Below, in pieces: positions 10,219 through 21,069 of a DNA stretch of 64,000 nucleotides. The notes beneath the pieces were generated by a model. It made no database searches, had not been told where the DNA came from, and saw only the letters and a program-made list of their open reading frames with translations. Location of the stretch: NCBI GenBank assembly GCA_003550325.1, contig QKWP01001196.1, forward strand, positions 65,264-129,263, given 5' to 3'. The first letter of the stretch is position 1; each line of letters begins with the position of its first letter. Origin of the DNA: Gigaspora rosea (Eukaryota; Glomeromycota; Glomeromycetes; Diversisporales; Gigasporaceae). A program made the position numbers and the translations under genes.

Positions 10219-11330
10219 TGATAATTTATTTTGATTCAATAATATATATAATCGACATTTTTTAATATAACTGATAATTATAATACATCATAAATAATTG
10301 CGATTTAGAAAAATTATGTTGTAACTGCTTAATTGAATTAGTGATTTAGGACTCCACTTTTTACTTTCTTTACATAAATAAAACAATTCAATCGAATCGT
10401 AAAATTTTTACAAAGCGAAAAAAAAAGATAAGAAAAATCAAAGAAACTAAAGTCTAAACTCTGTCCTGGTCAACTCATACGGAAAGATCGGTCGGAATCC
10501 TGAAATTGATCAATTTTATCAAATCACAAGATTTACAAGTGAAATCGTAGCCATTTATTAGATAATTTTTAATCGATAATTTTGCTATAGTGTCGGTTGG
10601 GCTAATACCGATTCCATTTCCAATGAATTCCGACTCGGAATTTTGGGGATTGTCCCGTAAAAAGTATAGTCGGATACCCTTTCAAATAGGAAAATTGAAA
10701 AATATGTAATATCGATCATTTGCGTTTGTGACACAAACGATCTATGGAATTATTCTGTAGATTAATAGTCGGTAACACAAACGAACTATGGGGAAATGAC
10801 TATCGGATAATTAATATTAGAAAATACAGTTTACAGATTTTTGTTAATTGATAATTTTATTATTTGATTTACGTTACGTGCATAAAAACAATTATAATAT
10901 CGGGAATATATTTTATACTATATACTGCATATATATATTTTATACTATATACTGCATATCAGATATATATTTTTTATACTATCAGGTATATATATTTTTT
11001 ATATAATAAACATTATCTCTCAGTAAAATTAAATCAGACCATTATATGATGTAATTAATTATCTGATCAATCTATTTTATAATATTAATGGTTGAAATAG
11101 TGCATATCGTAATTTTATAAAAATTAAATAGTATGAATTAGAGCTAAGACCCTCTGAATATTCATCATGATTATTCAACGAATAGAACATTTATATCTAC
11201 CCGTAAAAAAATTTATGGAATATTCATGTCTAATAATCTAATCCTCGACTATTCATGAATTTTGTGTAGCGAATATTTGCATATATCATTTTTAGTCGTG
11301 ATATTCACAGAACCCAGATTCGTTCTTATA
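10219..11330. other. AT-rich intergenic DNA with a degenerate dispersed repeat
   Basis: The segment 10600-10670 (ATGAATTCCGAC then CGGAATTTTGGGGA) resembles 13370-13435. CGTTTGTGACACAAACG near 10727 is a perfect short inverted repeat. No gene is seen. Confidence 0.5.
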
Positions 11331-11334
11331 GCAA

Positions 11335-11530
11335 TTGCTGATAAATTTGGCAAAGGTAATTTGACAAAGGTCTTGTTTATTTTATTTTGTTTATTTTATT
11401 TTGTTGTTAAATTTGACAACAATTTGACAACAGTCTTGTCTATTTTATTTTGTTAAATTTGACAAAGGTCTTTGGTTTATTCTATTTTGCTAAATTTGGC
11501 AAAGGTCTTGTTTATTCTATAGAATTTTGT
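11335..11530. repeat. Degenerate repeats of AATTTGACAAAGGTCTTGTTT
   Basis: Four to five irregular units containing TTTGRCAAAGGTCTTGTTTA and TTTATTTTGTTAAA. The small frames crossing it are repeat-driven and not credible genes. Confidence 0.75.
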
Positions 11531-13740
11531 TACTTTAGCATAGAACAAATTCGATTGATAGTAATTTGCTAAATTCAGCTTAGATTCTACCATAGAACAA
11601 GAACATCAATATTCAAACATAATTGACATTCTTTACAATGAAAACTTTACCAAATATTACCCTTACATCCCATTATTTCTAAAAATATAATATATCATAT
11701 CATATGTCGCTTTGTTTGATTATATCGATACTGACACTATCCCGCCATGAAAGAATATCCAAATGTAGGTTATTTTTTTTTATTATTATTATTTTGTTTT
11801 TTACAGTTTTACTGGCACATGTTGATGATGTATATATGACATTTATTACGGTAGCGGACACAATGATTGTTATATACAAATAATACGAATCAAAAATATA
11901 ATTGTGTGATAAAGTATTACTATATATTTTATATTTGGTATTCATAATCACGTAATCCAAAACGCTAATTTATACATGTATTTATAAAACTGTATAGTTC
12001 GTATTTGTGGTGTAGAAACTCCGGGACATATGATTATCATGTTATACTATAATTTTTTTGATTAAAATGACGTGATGAATCAAAAGCGTAACTATCACAC
12101 ATGTTTTGATAAATTTTATGTTATTAATATTGAAGTATAAAAATGTAACTTTTGTATCAAGTTACCTAAACATATAATTGATGTTATAAATATTGAAGCA
12201 TCAAAATGTAACTTTTGTGTCAAAGTTACCTAAACATATAATTGTCCGTCGATATGCTCCGGACAACGGCAAATAAATGAGTTATATAGTATAGTATATA
12301 TATAGTATTTTATTCCCGTTTTATCTGTAATTTTCCGATTCATTGATTATACATCCTAATCATTACCATTTGAAAGTAAAAAAAAAAAAATATTAAATGA
12401 TTTTCTTAGTAGATGACCCATTTAAACGAAGAAATGAAGTTAGAATTATATTGTAATCAAAGAAATGAAGTTAGAATCGTATTGTAAAAGCATCCGAAAA
12501 AATGTACTTACGTACTGGTTGGTGCACCGCAGTGACTTGATAAGGATTGGTTTCTCTCAGATGAATGGTAATGGTAACCGTATCTTGTCATTTTTAATAA
12601 CGAAAACAAATATATTTTGGTAAAATACAAATCTAGTTAGAGCAAATATGTGGAAGCTCAACAAATACAATAAAATCTATCATTAATAAAAATTCGATTG
12701 TTTATCATTGTCAATAGACAAGTCATCAATTTTAATTTTCCATTTTAATAAAATTCTTTCAAAATAAAAATGGCTTGAAGTGAAACAAGAATTGAATAGT
12801 ACACTCCCCTGACCGGAATTTTTTAATTTATGATATGATCATTTTTTTTTATACATTTTTGAAATAACATCGCACGTGCAGATCATAAAATCAGGTGCAG
12901 GGACGATGATTTTTTGTGGTGGGATAGCGTAAATTTTGTGGTAAATTTTGTGATTTTTTGTGATCAATTTGAAACGATTTTGTGCAATTTTGTGCAATAT
13001 AAAGTAAATTTTGTGATTTGTTGTGGATCAAATTGAAGCGATTTTGAGAGTTAATTTGAATTTTATAAAATTTTGCGACGACGGATAAAATATTTTTTAT
13101 TTGTACCGTAAAAAGTTCTATATAAGAATGAAAAAAAGCTATTGCTATATAAAATATATTAAAACCCTCAAAGTTCTATATAAAAAATTTCTATAATGAT
13201 AATAATTCAATCCCGGTTAAAATACATCATAGATAATTGTTTAGGTCGGCATTTAGCCCTACTAGTTAGTAAGTTCTATACCAAAATTACCAACTGGGCA
13301 CTTTTCACTTAGTGAACGGCTACGATTTTATTAGTAAAATTTTTAGTGATCCTGGGCAAAATTCGGCCCTACCAACCAGGATCCCGATGCATTCCGACCA
13401 GGAATTTCGGGGACCTTCCATGAAATTATGTGAAAACATGCCAATTTATCGAATTTTGTGAAATTTTGTGGCGGAATTATGTGAAAACATGCCAATTTAT
13501 CGAACTACACAAATTTTGTGATTTTCACAAAATTTTGTGATTTTTGTGATATTTTGTGAAACACAGAAAATCAAAACAATTAAAATAACCCGTTTTTTTT
13601 CATTGGTTAAGGTTAGGGTGTGAGTATATGGGCGAAAGAAAGGTTTATAGTAAAAATTTGCAAGGAATTTTTTTTGTTAGAATCCTAAGAGTAGTTTCAT
13701 ATACTCAATTTTAAGTTATAGACGTTTGTTTGATCATGTA
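11531..13740. other. AT-rich intergenic DNA with local duplications
   Basis: ATATTGAAGYATMAAAATGTAAC is duplicated near 12130 and 12195 (period about 64 bp). TTTTGTG-rich DNA fills 12900-13080 and 13450-13570. ATTATGTGAAAACATGCCAA occurs near 13424 and 13473. No supportable gene. Confidence 0.6.
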
Positions 13741-13830
13741 ACTTTAGGGTGTGTAATGGCCTATTAAAATCAAACATAGGCAGGGTCACTAATGATCATC
13801 ACTAATTGCGGATTGCGTTGATATATACAT
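13600..13830. mobile_element. MITE-like core with telomere-like string and a mariner-linked end
   Basis: GGTTAAGGTTAGGGTGTGAG near 13605 is followed by the same core (TTTATAGTAAAAATTTGCAA, then AGTAGTTTCATA) seen in the elements at 38096-38388 and 45021-45352. The right part (GTGTAATGGCCTATTAAAAT) matches, inverted, 18140-18235 next to the mariner relic. Ends are not defined. Confidence 0.45.
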
Positions 13831-13849
13831 ATTATATATTAATAAAACG

Positions 13850-14789
13850 AATTTACATTTATTGAAATAACTAATTAACCAAATAGCATGCAATTTTTTT
13901 TAATTGAAGCTTTCGATTTAGCTCTATACTGAAATAGAGCCATTTTTTCAATATTTTTATAAAAATTTTTAGAACATTAATGATTAATTTTTGAATTTCG
14001 ATTTTTGTTATTTTTATCAGGGTTGTTATTGGACTGGTCCAGTATTTAATTTAGTATTGGACTTGGACTGGACCAAATTTATTGGTCCAATCGAGTCCAA
14101 TTTGCTCCAGTCCAATATAAATTAACTTACTTAGCAAATATATACATTTTATATACAATTATAATAAAATAATATAATGTTTGTATGTTATATTTAAAAG
14201 TACTATCTTTTATATAAATGTAAAAATCAAATTTTTAAAAATATAAGAAGTATATTTTATTTAGTATAGGCTTTGAATTATCCAATCACAATTTGCAAAG
14301 GTTATGTAATATTATATTTATTAAATAACTCAAATTTTTTAAATCCAATATCCTCTCAAAACTGATATAAAGTTTGTCTACTAAGTGTATTAGTTTTGGA
14401 ATATTAGATTGTATATATTTCAATAAATAAATCTTTATACTATACTTATGTAAACTTTATAATTTATTGTATAACTTAAATAGTATAAATTTTACATATA
14501 ACTAATCATATTTTATGTATAATTTGATTAGTTAAATTTCAATATCATATGACTTATTTTTGGTCCAATAATAGTCCAGTCCAATATAGTTTTAATGAAC
14601 TGGACTGGATCTAATTGGACTAGTCTAGTCCAATAGTCCAGTCCAGTCCAATAACAACCCTAATTTTTATATATATTTATTTAAAAACATTGAAAAATAG
14701 CTCTATTTCAGTATAGAGCTAGTCGAGAGCTTCAATTTAAAAAAAATTGCATGTTATTTGGTTAATTAGTTATACAATAAATGTAAATT
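13850..14789. mobile_element. Foldback element split by a hAT-like MITE
   Basis: The arms 13850-13990 and 14680-14789 are inverted copies (blocks ATTTACATTTATTG, ACTAATTAACCAAATA, TAGCTCTATACTGAAATAGA). The loop is occupied by the element at 14018-14662. No coding capacity. Confidence 0.75.
14010..14670. mobile_element. hAT-like MITE with perfect 8-bp target duplication
   Basis: ATTTTTAT at 14010-14017 and at 14663-14670 bracket the element 14018-14662. Ends: CAGGGTTGTTATTGGACTGG and the complement of CCAGTCCAATAACAACCCTA. The interior has many GGACTGGACC/TCCAGTCC subterminal strings. An 8-bp duplication with a (C/T)AGGG terminus is hAT-like. Confidence 0.85.
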
Positions 14790-14816
14790 ATCTTGGTAAA
14801 ATTTATATTAATTTTG

Positions 14817-15887
14817 ATAATCATAATTTTTTTTCGATTTCAAAGTGCCTATTTTGGGGCATATATTTTATTCGGTTTATGCATCTGGATTCTACATGGA
14901 TGAGAGTACAACTAGCCACACATACACTTTTGGTGTCTAATTTAAGTGGTCCGCCCAAAGGTTCCACACTAGATACCATACCTGCAACCCAACTACGGGA
15001 ATTGTCTATTTTTCCCTCTGATCTTCAGTTTTCCACCAAGACTTTCAACTGATTCGCCAGATATCTGCATTACCTATGCAGTCAGTCCAGCCACCTGGGT
15101 CTTTTTTCATAAGATCCCTTAGGACTTCTTCTTATACCTAAAGGTACAATCCGGCTTATCCTCAACAGAAAACTTGGTAAAGCGATACCTGTCCCACCAG
15201 ATATTTACTTACTCTTTGGTAACTTACGCATTTACCGAGATGAAAAACTTGCAGTTTAAAAATACCCTGCAACCGCTACTACTGTATATTCCCGAAAATA
15301 AGCAACCTTTTTTGGCCAAAAAATTACACGAAAAAACGAGGGATTGCTTATTTTCGAAATATTGAGTTTTTTGAAAAAATTAAAAAACATACTAATAAAA
15401 AGTTGTCCAAATGATGCCAAATTTTTACTGTAGGTGTATTTATATGCGCTGAACAACTTTACTTAATCGACCTTTGAAGTTTACTTAGTAAAAAAAACGT
15501 TTTATATGTAGCAACTGCTAACGCGTTTTTTGAGATTTTTGAAAAAAACAGGGGGTTGCTTATTTTAGAGGGTTTCTTATTTTCAGGAATATACGGTATT
15601 ACCTACTTCTGCCCTTATAAGGTTCGCTCCAACCCCGGTACCCACCATTACTTTCCTACTGGTCCTTCACCATTTTTTTAGACTTCCAATCCAGTTGGCC
15701 TGGAAGGGTTGATCTACTCGGCATTAAGTGCTATTATGGTTTTTCTCCCCCTGGTACCTACTTCTATAACATAGGTCCTTTTTCTCCAGTACCCGATCCA
15801 GTAGCCAGGTTGGTAGACCTTGTTCCTGAAGTTGACATCTGGTTCTTCAGCTTTGGTCCAATATTCCGGTTTTGTTTAATAATCATA
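14817..15887 (-). mobile_element. SINE-like family copy 3, 5'-truncated
   Basis: Minus-strand copy. Its 3' end, with A-tail and AATAAAATATATGCCCCAAA, lies near 14826-14870; its truncated 5' end is near 15878. ATAATCATA occurs at 14817-14825 and 15879-15887 as a probable short target duplication. It lacks the tRNA-like head, as expected from incomplete target-primed reverse transcription. It is interrupted at 15282-15596 by a MITE. Frames inside it (14747-15052, 15174-15365) are repeat-derived. Confidence 0.75.
15280..15598. mobile_element. TA-flanked MITE inside the SINE (T2 family, copy A)
   Basis: TA at 15280-15281 and 15597-15598. Left end CTGTATATTCCCGAAAATAA; complement of the right end CCGTATATTCCTGAAAATAA. 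Relatives are at about 30659-30987 and 54777-54974. The interior has GCGCTGAACAACTTTACTTA, shared with the 30.7-kb copy. Confidence 0.8.
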
Positions 15888-16460
15888 GTTAAGTGATTTA
15901 ATAATTTACTATTGAAGTTTTATTGATTTAAATAATAATATGTATAGCTAAATATATACTAAAAAAATTTCAAATAATAAATTATATTTTTTAAAAAATA
16001 AAAATAAATATTAATATTCTTATCATATCGGTCGATTTTTGGGATTAGGGCCTTTTTTGATTCCCAAAATATTCAATGATCTGCAAAAAGTCACATGTTG
16101 ATTGGCTGTAAATAAAAAATATGCCCCAAAATCACATGTCAAATTCGTTGTTTCTTCTAGAGAATATAATAAAACCCATGAGCCTATCTCAAAACCCATG
16201 AGTTTTTTTAGAAAGAATTTGAATTTAATAAAAAGTAAGAGAAGTTAATTTTAAATTAAAAATTTTTTTTAAATTTTTTAAAAATTTAAACTTTACAAAG
16301 TTTAACTTTTTAGTTTGTTTAGATCTCACGATGCGCACTTGGCTTTTGTTTAGATCTTGCAGCACATATTTAGTTATATTTAGTTTGGGCTTCATAATGT
16401 ATATTTAGTATTAGCAATTTGGTTTTTTGTCTTTATTTGCCGTTACTACTATTTTTTTTT
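15888..16460. other. AT-rich DNA up to the first gap
   Basis: Nothing coding. An ACCCATGAG block is repeated near 16173 and 16195. A poly-T run ends at the gap. Confidence 0.5.
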
Positions 16461-17404
16461 NNNNNNNNNNNNNNNNNNNNNNNNNNNNNNNNNNNNNNNN
16501 NNNNNNNNNNNNNNNNNNNNNNNNNNNNNNNNNNNNNNNNNNNNNNNNNNNNNNNNNNNNNNNNNNNNNNNNNNNNNNNNNNNNNNNNNNNNNNNNNNNN
16601 NNNNNNNNNNNNNNNNNNNNNNNNNNNNNNNNNNNNNNNNNNNNNNNNNNNNNNNNNNNNNNNNNNNNNNNNNNNNNNNNNNNNNNNNNNNNNNNNNNNN
16701 NNNNNNNNNNNNNNNNNNNNNNNNNNNNNNNNNNNNNNNNNNNNNNNNNNNNNNNNNNNNNNNNNNNNNNNNNNNNNNNNNNNNNNNNNNNNNNNNNNNN
16801 NNNNNNNNNNNNNNNNNNNNNNNNNNNNNNNNNNNNNNNNNNNNNNNNNNNNNNNNNNNNNNNNNNNNNNNNNNNNNNNNNNNNNNNNNNNNNNNNNNNN
16901 NNNNNNNNNNNNNNNNNNNNNNNNNNNNNNNNNNNNNNNNNNNNNNNNNNNNNNNNNNNNNNNNNNNNNNNNNNNNNNNNNNNNNNNNNNNNNNNNNNNN
17001 NNNNNNNNNNNNNNNNNNNNNNNNNNNNNNNNNNNNNNNNNNNNNNNNNNNNNNNNNNNNNNNNNNNNNNNNNNNNNNNNNNNNNNNNNNNNNNNNNNNN
17101 NNNNNNNNNNNNNNNNNNNNNNNNNNNNNNNNNNNNNNNNNNNNNNNNNNNNNNNNNNNNNNNNNNNNNNNNNNNNNNNNNNNNNNNNNNNNNNNNNNNN
17201 NNNNNNNNNNNNNNNNNNNNNNNNNNNNNNNNNNNNNNNNNNNNNNNNNNNNNNNNNNNNNNNNNNNNNNNNNNNNNNNNNNNNNNNNNNNNNNNNNNNN
17301 NNNNNNNNNNNNNNNNNNNNNNNNNNNNNNNNNNNNNNNNNNNNNNNNNNNNNNNNNNNNNNNNNNNNNNNNNNNNNNNNNNNNNNNNNNNNNNNNNNNN
17401 NNNN
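16461..17404. other. Assembly gap (N), 944 bases
   Basis: All N, with poly-T on the left and poly-A on the right. Open frames reported across it are meaningless. Confidence 0.99.
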
Positions 17405-18135
17405 AAAAAAAAAAAACAAAAAAAGAAAAAAAAGAAATACCTCTTGCTAATTTGTCCCATTCTCAGTCCAAAGGAACCTTGTGTTCAAAAAAGAAAAGTC
17501 AAACTGAAAAGAAAAGAAAAAATGTTATACTGGCAAAAAAAGAAAAATTACACCAAAAAAAAGGAAGTACCTACCTATTCTCTATTCTTGTTCTTGGCAA
17601 AACCTTGTTCAAAAAATAAAAATATTAGTAAGTCTAAAATGAAAAGAAAGAACAAGATAAAAAAAAAAATTCTAATTACTTCCCGGTTTGCCATGCTTAT
17701 ATTTATTGTAAAGAAAAATATTAGCGAAAGAAGTAAATAAAAAAATAAAAAATAAAAAAAAAGATCATACCGAATTCACAGCGAAAGAAAAATCTCTGCG
17801 CCAGAAAAATGCTAAAAGAACAAATGCATTAAAGGTCCGAAAGTAGAATTTTATTTGATCACCAAAAATAAATATATATGCAGCATTACGGTATATATAT
17901 TATTTGAACCCCAAAATTTTTAGGGTATTCTAAAAATCACCCGATATGTATAAATTTTATTATTAACTATTTAATTCATATTATGATAATATATATTATA
18001 CATAAATTTTATCGTTATCTATTTAATTCATATATTAATAAATTTTATGATTAACTAGTTTAATTTATATAGATGCAAATTTAATTATTAATTATTTTAT
18101 CTATATCAATATTTTATAATATATTGTTATTTAAT
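17405..18135. other. A-rich and AT-rich intergenic DNA
   Basis: A-rich low complexity, then AT-rich DNA with TTTATTATTAACTATTTAAT repeats near 17955-18060. No gene supported. Confidence 0.5.
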
Positions 18136-18240
18136 AATGAATTTGCCATTAGAAAATCTGAAATTAGTGATAATCATTAGTGATCATGCCTATGTTTGAT
18201 TTTAATAGGCCATTATACACCTAATGTAATGTTATATCTG
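18136..18240. repeat. Dispersed repeat, inverted relative to 13745-13830
   Basis: ATTAGTGATCATGCCTATGT and the following bases up to AATAGGCCATTATACACC are the complement of the 13.75-kb segment. It abuts the mariner-like pseudogene and may be its terminal region. Confidence 0.6.
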
Positions 18241-18309
18241 ATCTTGAAATTTAATTGGGAGAGTGATATATAAGGCACATTACATGAGGTGATGAATAAT
18301 AAATTTTTT

Positions 18310-18905
18310 TTAATATCATAGGATATTCTAAAGCAAGAATTATAGCAAGAATATATTGGGGCATACTTTTAACAAGATTTTCAAGAACCCAACTATCTAA
18401 ATTATACTATCTATTTATTTTATAACAAATTGAATAGTTCTGACTTGCTACTTGGCAAAGAAATGTACTTACAAATATGATGCTTTAATTCATCCTATAG
18501 ATGCTTTATAGGGTTGAGGTTTGGACTTTGTGAGGGCCAGAGAAGTAGAACAGTATAATTTTTTTGCTATCCATTCTCAGGTATAAGCTACTATATGAAT
18601 TTTGTATTGTTGTCTTGAAATAAAAAGTTTTTTTCTAGTTATATTTTCTAAACCTTCTAAATAAGGTAATAAACAATCATTGAGGATGTCATTATAGTTT
18701 TCAAATTTATTGTCCTATAAACCTGGATTAAAGGTCCTATACCATACATGCTAAAACATTTTTAAACCATTATCTCTTTTTTTTCTGATTTAAATATTGG
18801 AATTAAACAATCTATGTTATATTTTTCTTTGGGTTTTCTCTAGACATTTATATAACTATCTCCTTCAAATACTTCAAACTAGCTGTTTCTATAAACTGAA
18901 CTGAG
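18310..18905 (-). pseudogene. Tc1/mariner-like transposase relic
   Basis: Reading minus from about 18905, broken frames give in order FEVFEGDSYINV-stop-RKPK, DCLIPIFK, FENYNDILNDCLLPYLEGLE, a motif like FFQQDN, then LLWPSQSPNLNPIKHL, DELKHHICKY and LVKSMPQYILAII. WPSQSPxLNPI and the LVxSMPxxIxAVI tail are hallmarks of Tc1-like DDE transposases, which cut and paste elements at TA sites. Stops and frameshifts occur throughout (the Trp before RKP is a stop), and the N-terminal helix-turn-helix region was not found. Inactive. Confidence 0.8.
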
Positions 18906-19113
18906 CTGAACTTTAGACTCAGTTAAATTTCAAACTGAACTTGAACCAAACTCAAGCTTAAAAATTAAGTCTGATTCAAGTTTAATATTGAACTTTTAAG
19001 GTAAGTTCAAGTTTAGTGTTTAGTTCAAAGTTTATAAACATGTTTAGATTCAATAAATTAAAATAACAATTATTAAAATTATAGTAAAATTATAATAAAT
19101 ATTATATAATATA

Positions 19114-19261
19114 GGAAAATAAATTTGTTGCACCTGTAACATGTCGCACCCCTACTTCGACCAATCAAATCGTATAATTTTATAGACAAAAAAATTTATT
19201 TTTTAAAAATTTAAAATTATACTTAATAAAATGTAAAATATATATAAAATAGCATGTCATA
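19114..19261. mobile_element. Left part of a split FB2 foldback element
   Basis: Contains ACATGTCGCACCCCTACTTC and GACCAATCAAATCGTA, shared with 36560-36640, 38440-38500 and 40430-40490. The continuation appears at 28811-28930, beyond the FB1 insertion. Confidence 0.65.
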
Positions 19262-19553
19262 TAAGAGGAGCACCATTTATCACCTGATTTTTTAGGGTAG
19301 AGGGGGTCAGAAAATTATCAGGTCCTAATAGTAGATAACTTTTTATTGGCTAAAATTTTTTAAAATTTTTTAAAATTTTAAAAAATTTTTAAACTTTAAT
19401 ATTAAATAAAATTTGAACCAATGATCCGTTTTGGATGATTTTACTACCAAAATGTTCGTCTCAATGAGACGATTCCAATGAGCCTAAAATCATCAAAATC
19501 CAAATCACTGGATCCCAAGATCGTTATAAATTTGTATTGCTTTAATTATATTA

Positions 19554-20040
19554 GTTTTGTAAAGACCAGGAAAACTCTATCATAGGTCCCCACCCCTACT
19601 ATATTCGAATACTATTATAAATATGGAAAATGTGACTGACTTATCATAGATTCGAATTATTATAAAGTCTTGTGAGGTCCTCGCTTTATATAATTCGCAG
19701 AAAAAATGTTACCGCCTGGATTAGATTCGCATATATAGAATATAAAAAATGTCATCACTATTAGTTGATTCGATCTATCATAAAATAAGTACAGGTCCGA
19801 AATATTCCGGTTAGAAAATCAATGAACATAAAATACTAGCAAGCTCAGGAAGTAAAGCTCTGAAAGATTCTGGATCTATATCAAGGTGTTCGACCAAAAT
19901 GATTCGCTTTATTATTAAATTTTTTAAGGTGCCCGCAAAACTGATTCGCTTAATTATAAAAAAAGCCTGATTTGCAAAACTTACTAAATAAATTTTTTGG
20001 CCAGGGACCTATTATAGAGTTTTCCCAGTCCTGTTTTGTA
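19554..20040. mobile_element. MITE with perfect 8-bp duplication inside FB1
   Basis: GTTTTGTA at 19554-19561 and 20033-20040. Element 19562-20032 (471 bp), ends AAGACCAGGAAAACTCTATC and complement AGGACTGGGAAAACTCTATA. The interrupted FB1 sequence resumes exactly after it, as seen in the inverted arm near 28510-28530. hAT-like by duplication length. Confidence 0.85.
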
Positions 20041-20315
20041 TATATTAATAAAAATTATTATTAAAGTTCTTATAAAATTTAATATTGGACCGCTATTTTA
20101 ATAAAAAAAACTCTTTTCGGTAGATCTGAAAATCATAAGAAAACAAACAAACAACACATTTGGTAGAGAGTTTTTTTTATTATCATCGTATCTAACTAAA
20201 CCAGACCAATACCGGCCATACGTTCAAAGGCAGATATAACTATTAGACTCAAGAGGAAAGCAGTCTTAGTACAAATACCCACTTCCTTCTTCCTTATCTC
20301 ACCATCCCTGCGGGG

Positions 20316-21060
20316 GTGGAAAAACATCCAAAACCTCTAAACGGAAAGTTTGCACCCTACAGGGTTGCAGTACTGGGAGCAGACATGCCCAAGAACAAAA
20401 GACAGAAAAAAAACAACCCCTCGACAGACTTCGCTCAACCAAACACAAAAAGTCTCACTCCAACAGGAAAAACTCAGAAACCTCTAAAGCCCCCTCCCAG
20501 ATTCAGGCAAAAAGTGGCGATTCCAATTCACACCCAAAAAACTCATTAATGACATCATCACAACAACAATGCGCTGACAACCAAAATATTCCCACACACT
20601 TGTCGACGTCATTACAACAACAAACCGGTAATGCCCCAATTTCTCCCATACTCACAGCTATGGATGATACGATTTCCCATGGACCACAAATCCCCTGTAT
20701 AAACAAGCACCAGGATCAATGCCAAAATAGATCAGACCCCGAGGACCCCATTCATTCTATTCCTATATCTGACAATATGGAAACGGACCAGGAACCAACC
20801 CTGACCTCAGAACCCGGCTCAACAACCATGTCAACCCCGGACGCACCCTAGACCACAATTCTCGGACTAATGATTTAAGTGAATCAGAAGATGACTCTGA
20901 AATGGATACCGAATCAGTCGATACGATCCAGGAACAGTCAACAACCCACAAAAAAAGTTATAGTCAGGTCCTTAAAGGTAACAATGATCGAACTCGTCAA
21001 CCCAACTTAATTTGGCAACAGCGTAGATTAGACCAGGAGAAAAGATAGGCAGAGCACATA
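20316..21060 (+). pseudogene. LINE-1 N-terminal region (ORF1-like)
   Basis: Open pieces 20316-20549 and 20549-20851, followed by an acidic stretch and KSYSQVLKG near 20955. LINE-2 has the counterpart SYSQVARRN. The composition is polar, Pro/Gln/Thr/Asp-rich and probably disordered. No RRM or zinc knuckle was recognised. A TAG ends the last piece just before 21050. Confidence 0.6.
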
Positions 21061-21069
21061 AGAAAAGAA

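Noticed and set aside
16411..17740. Long open frames over the first N block
   Set aside because: They consist of N-translated X residues and carry no information.
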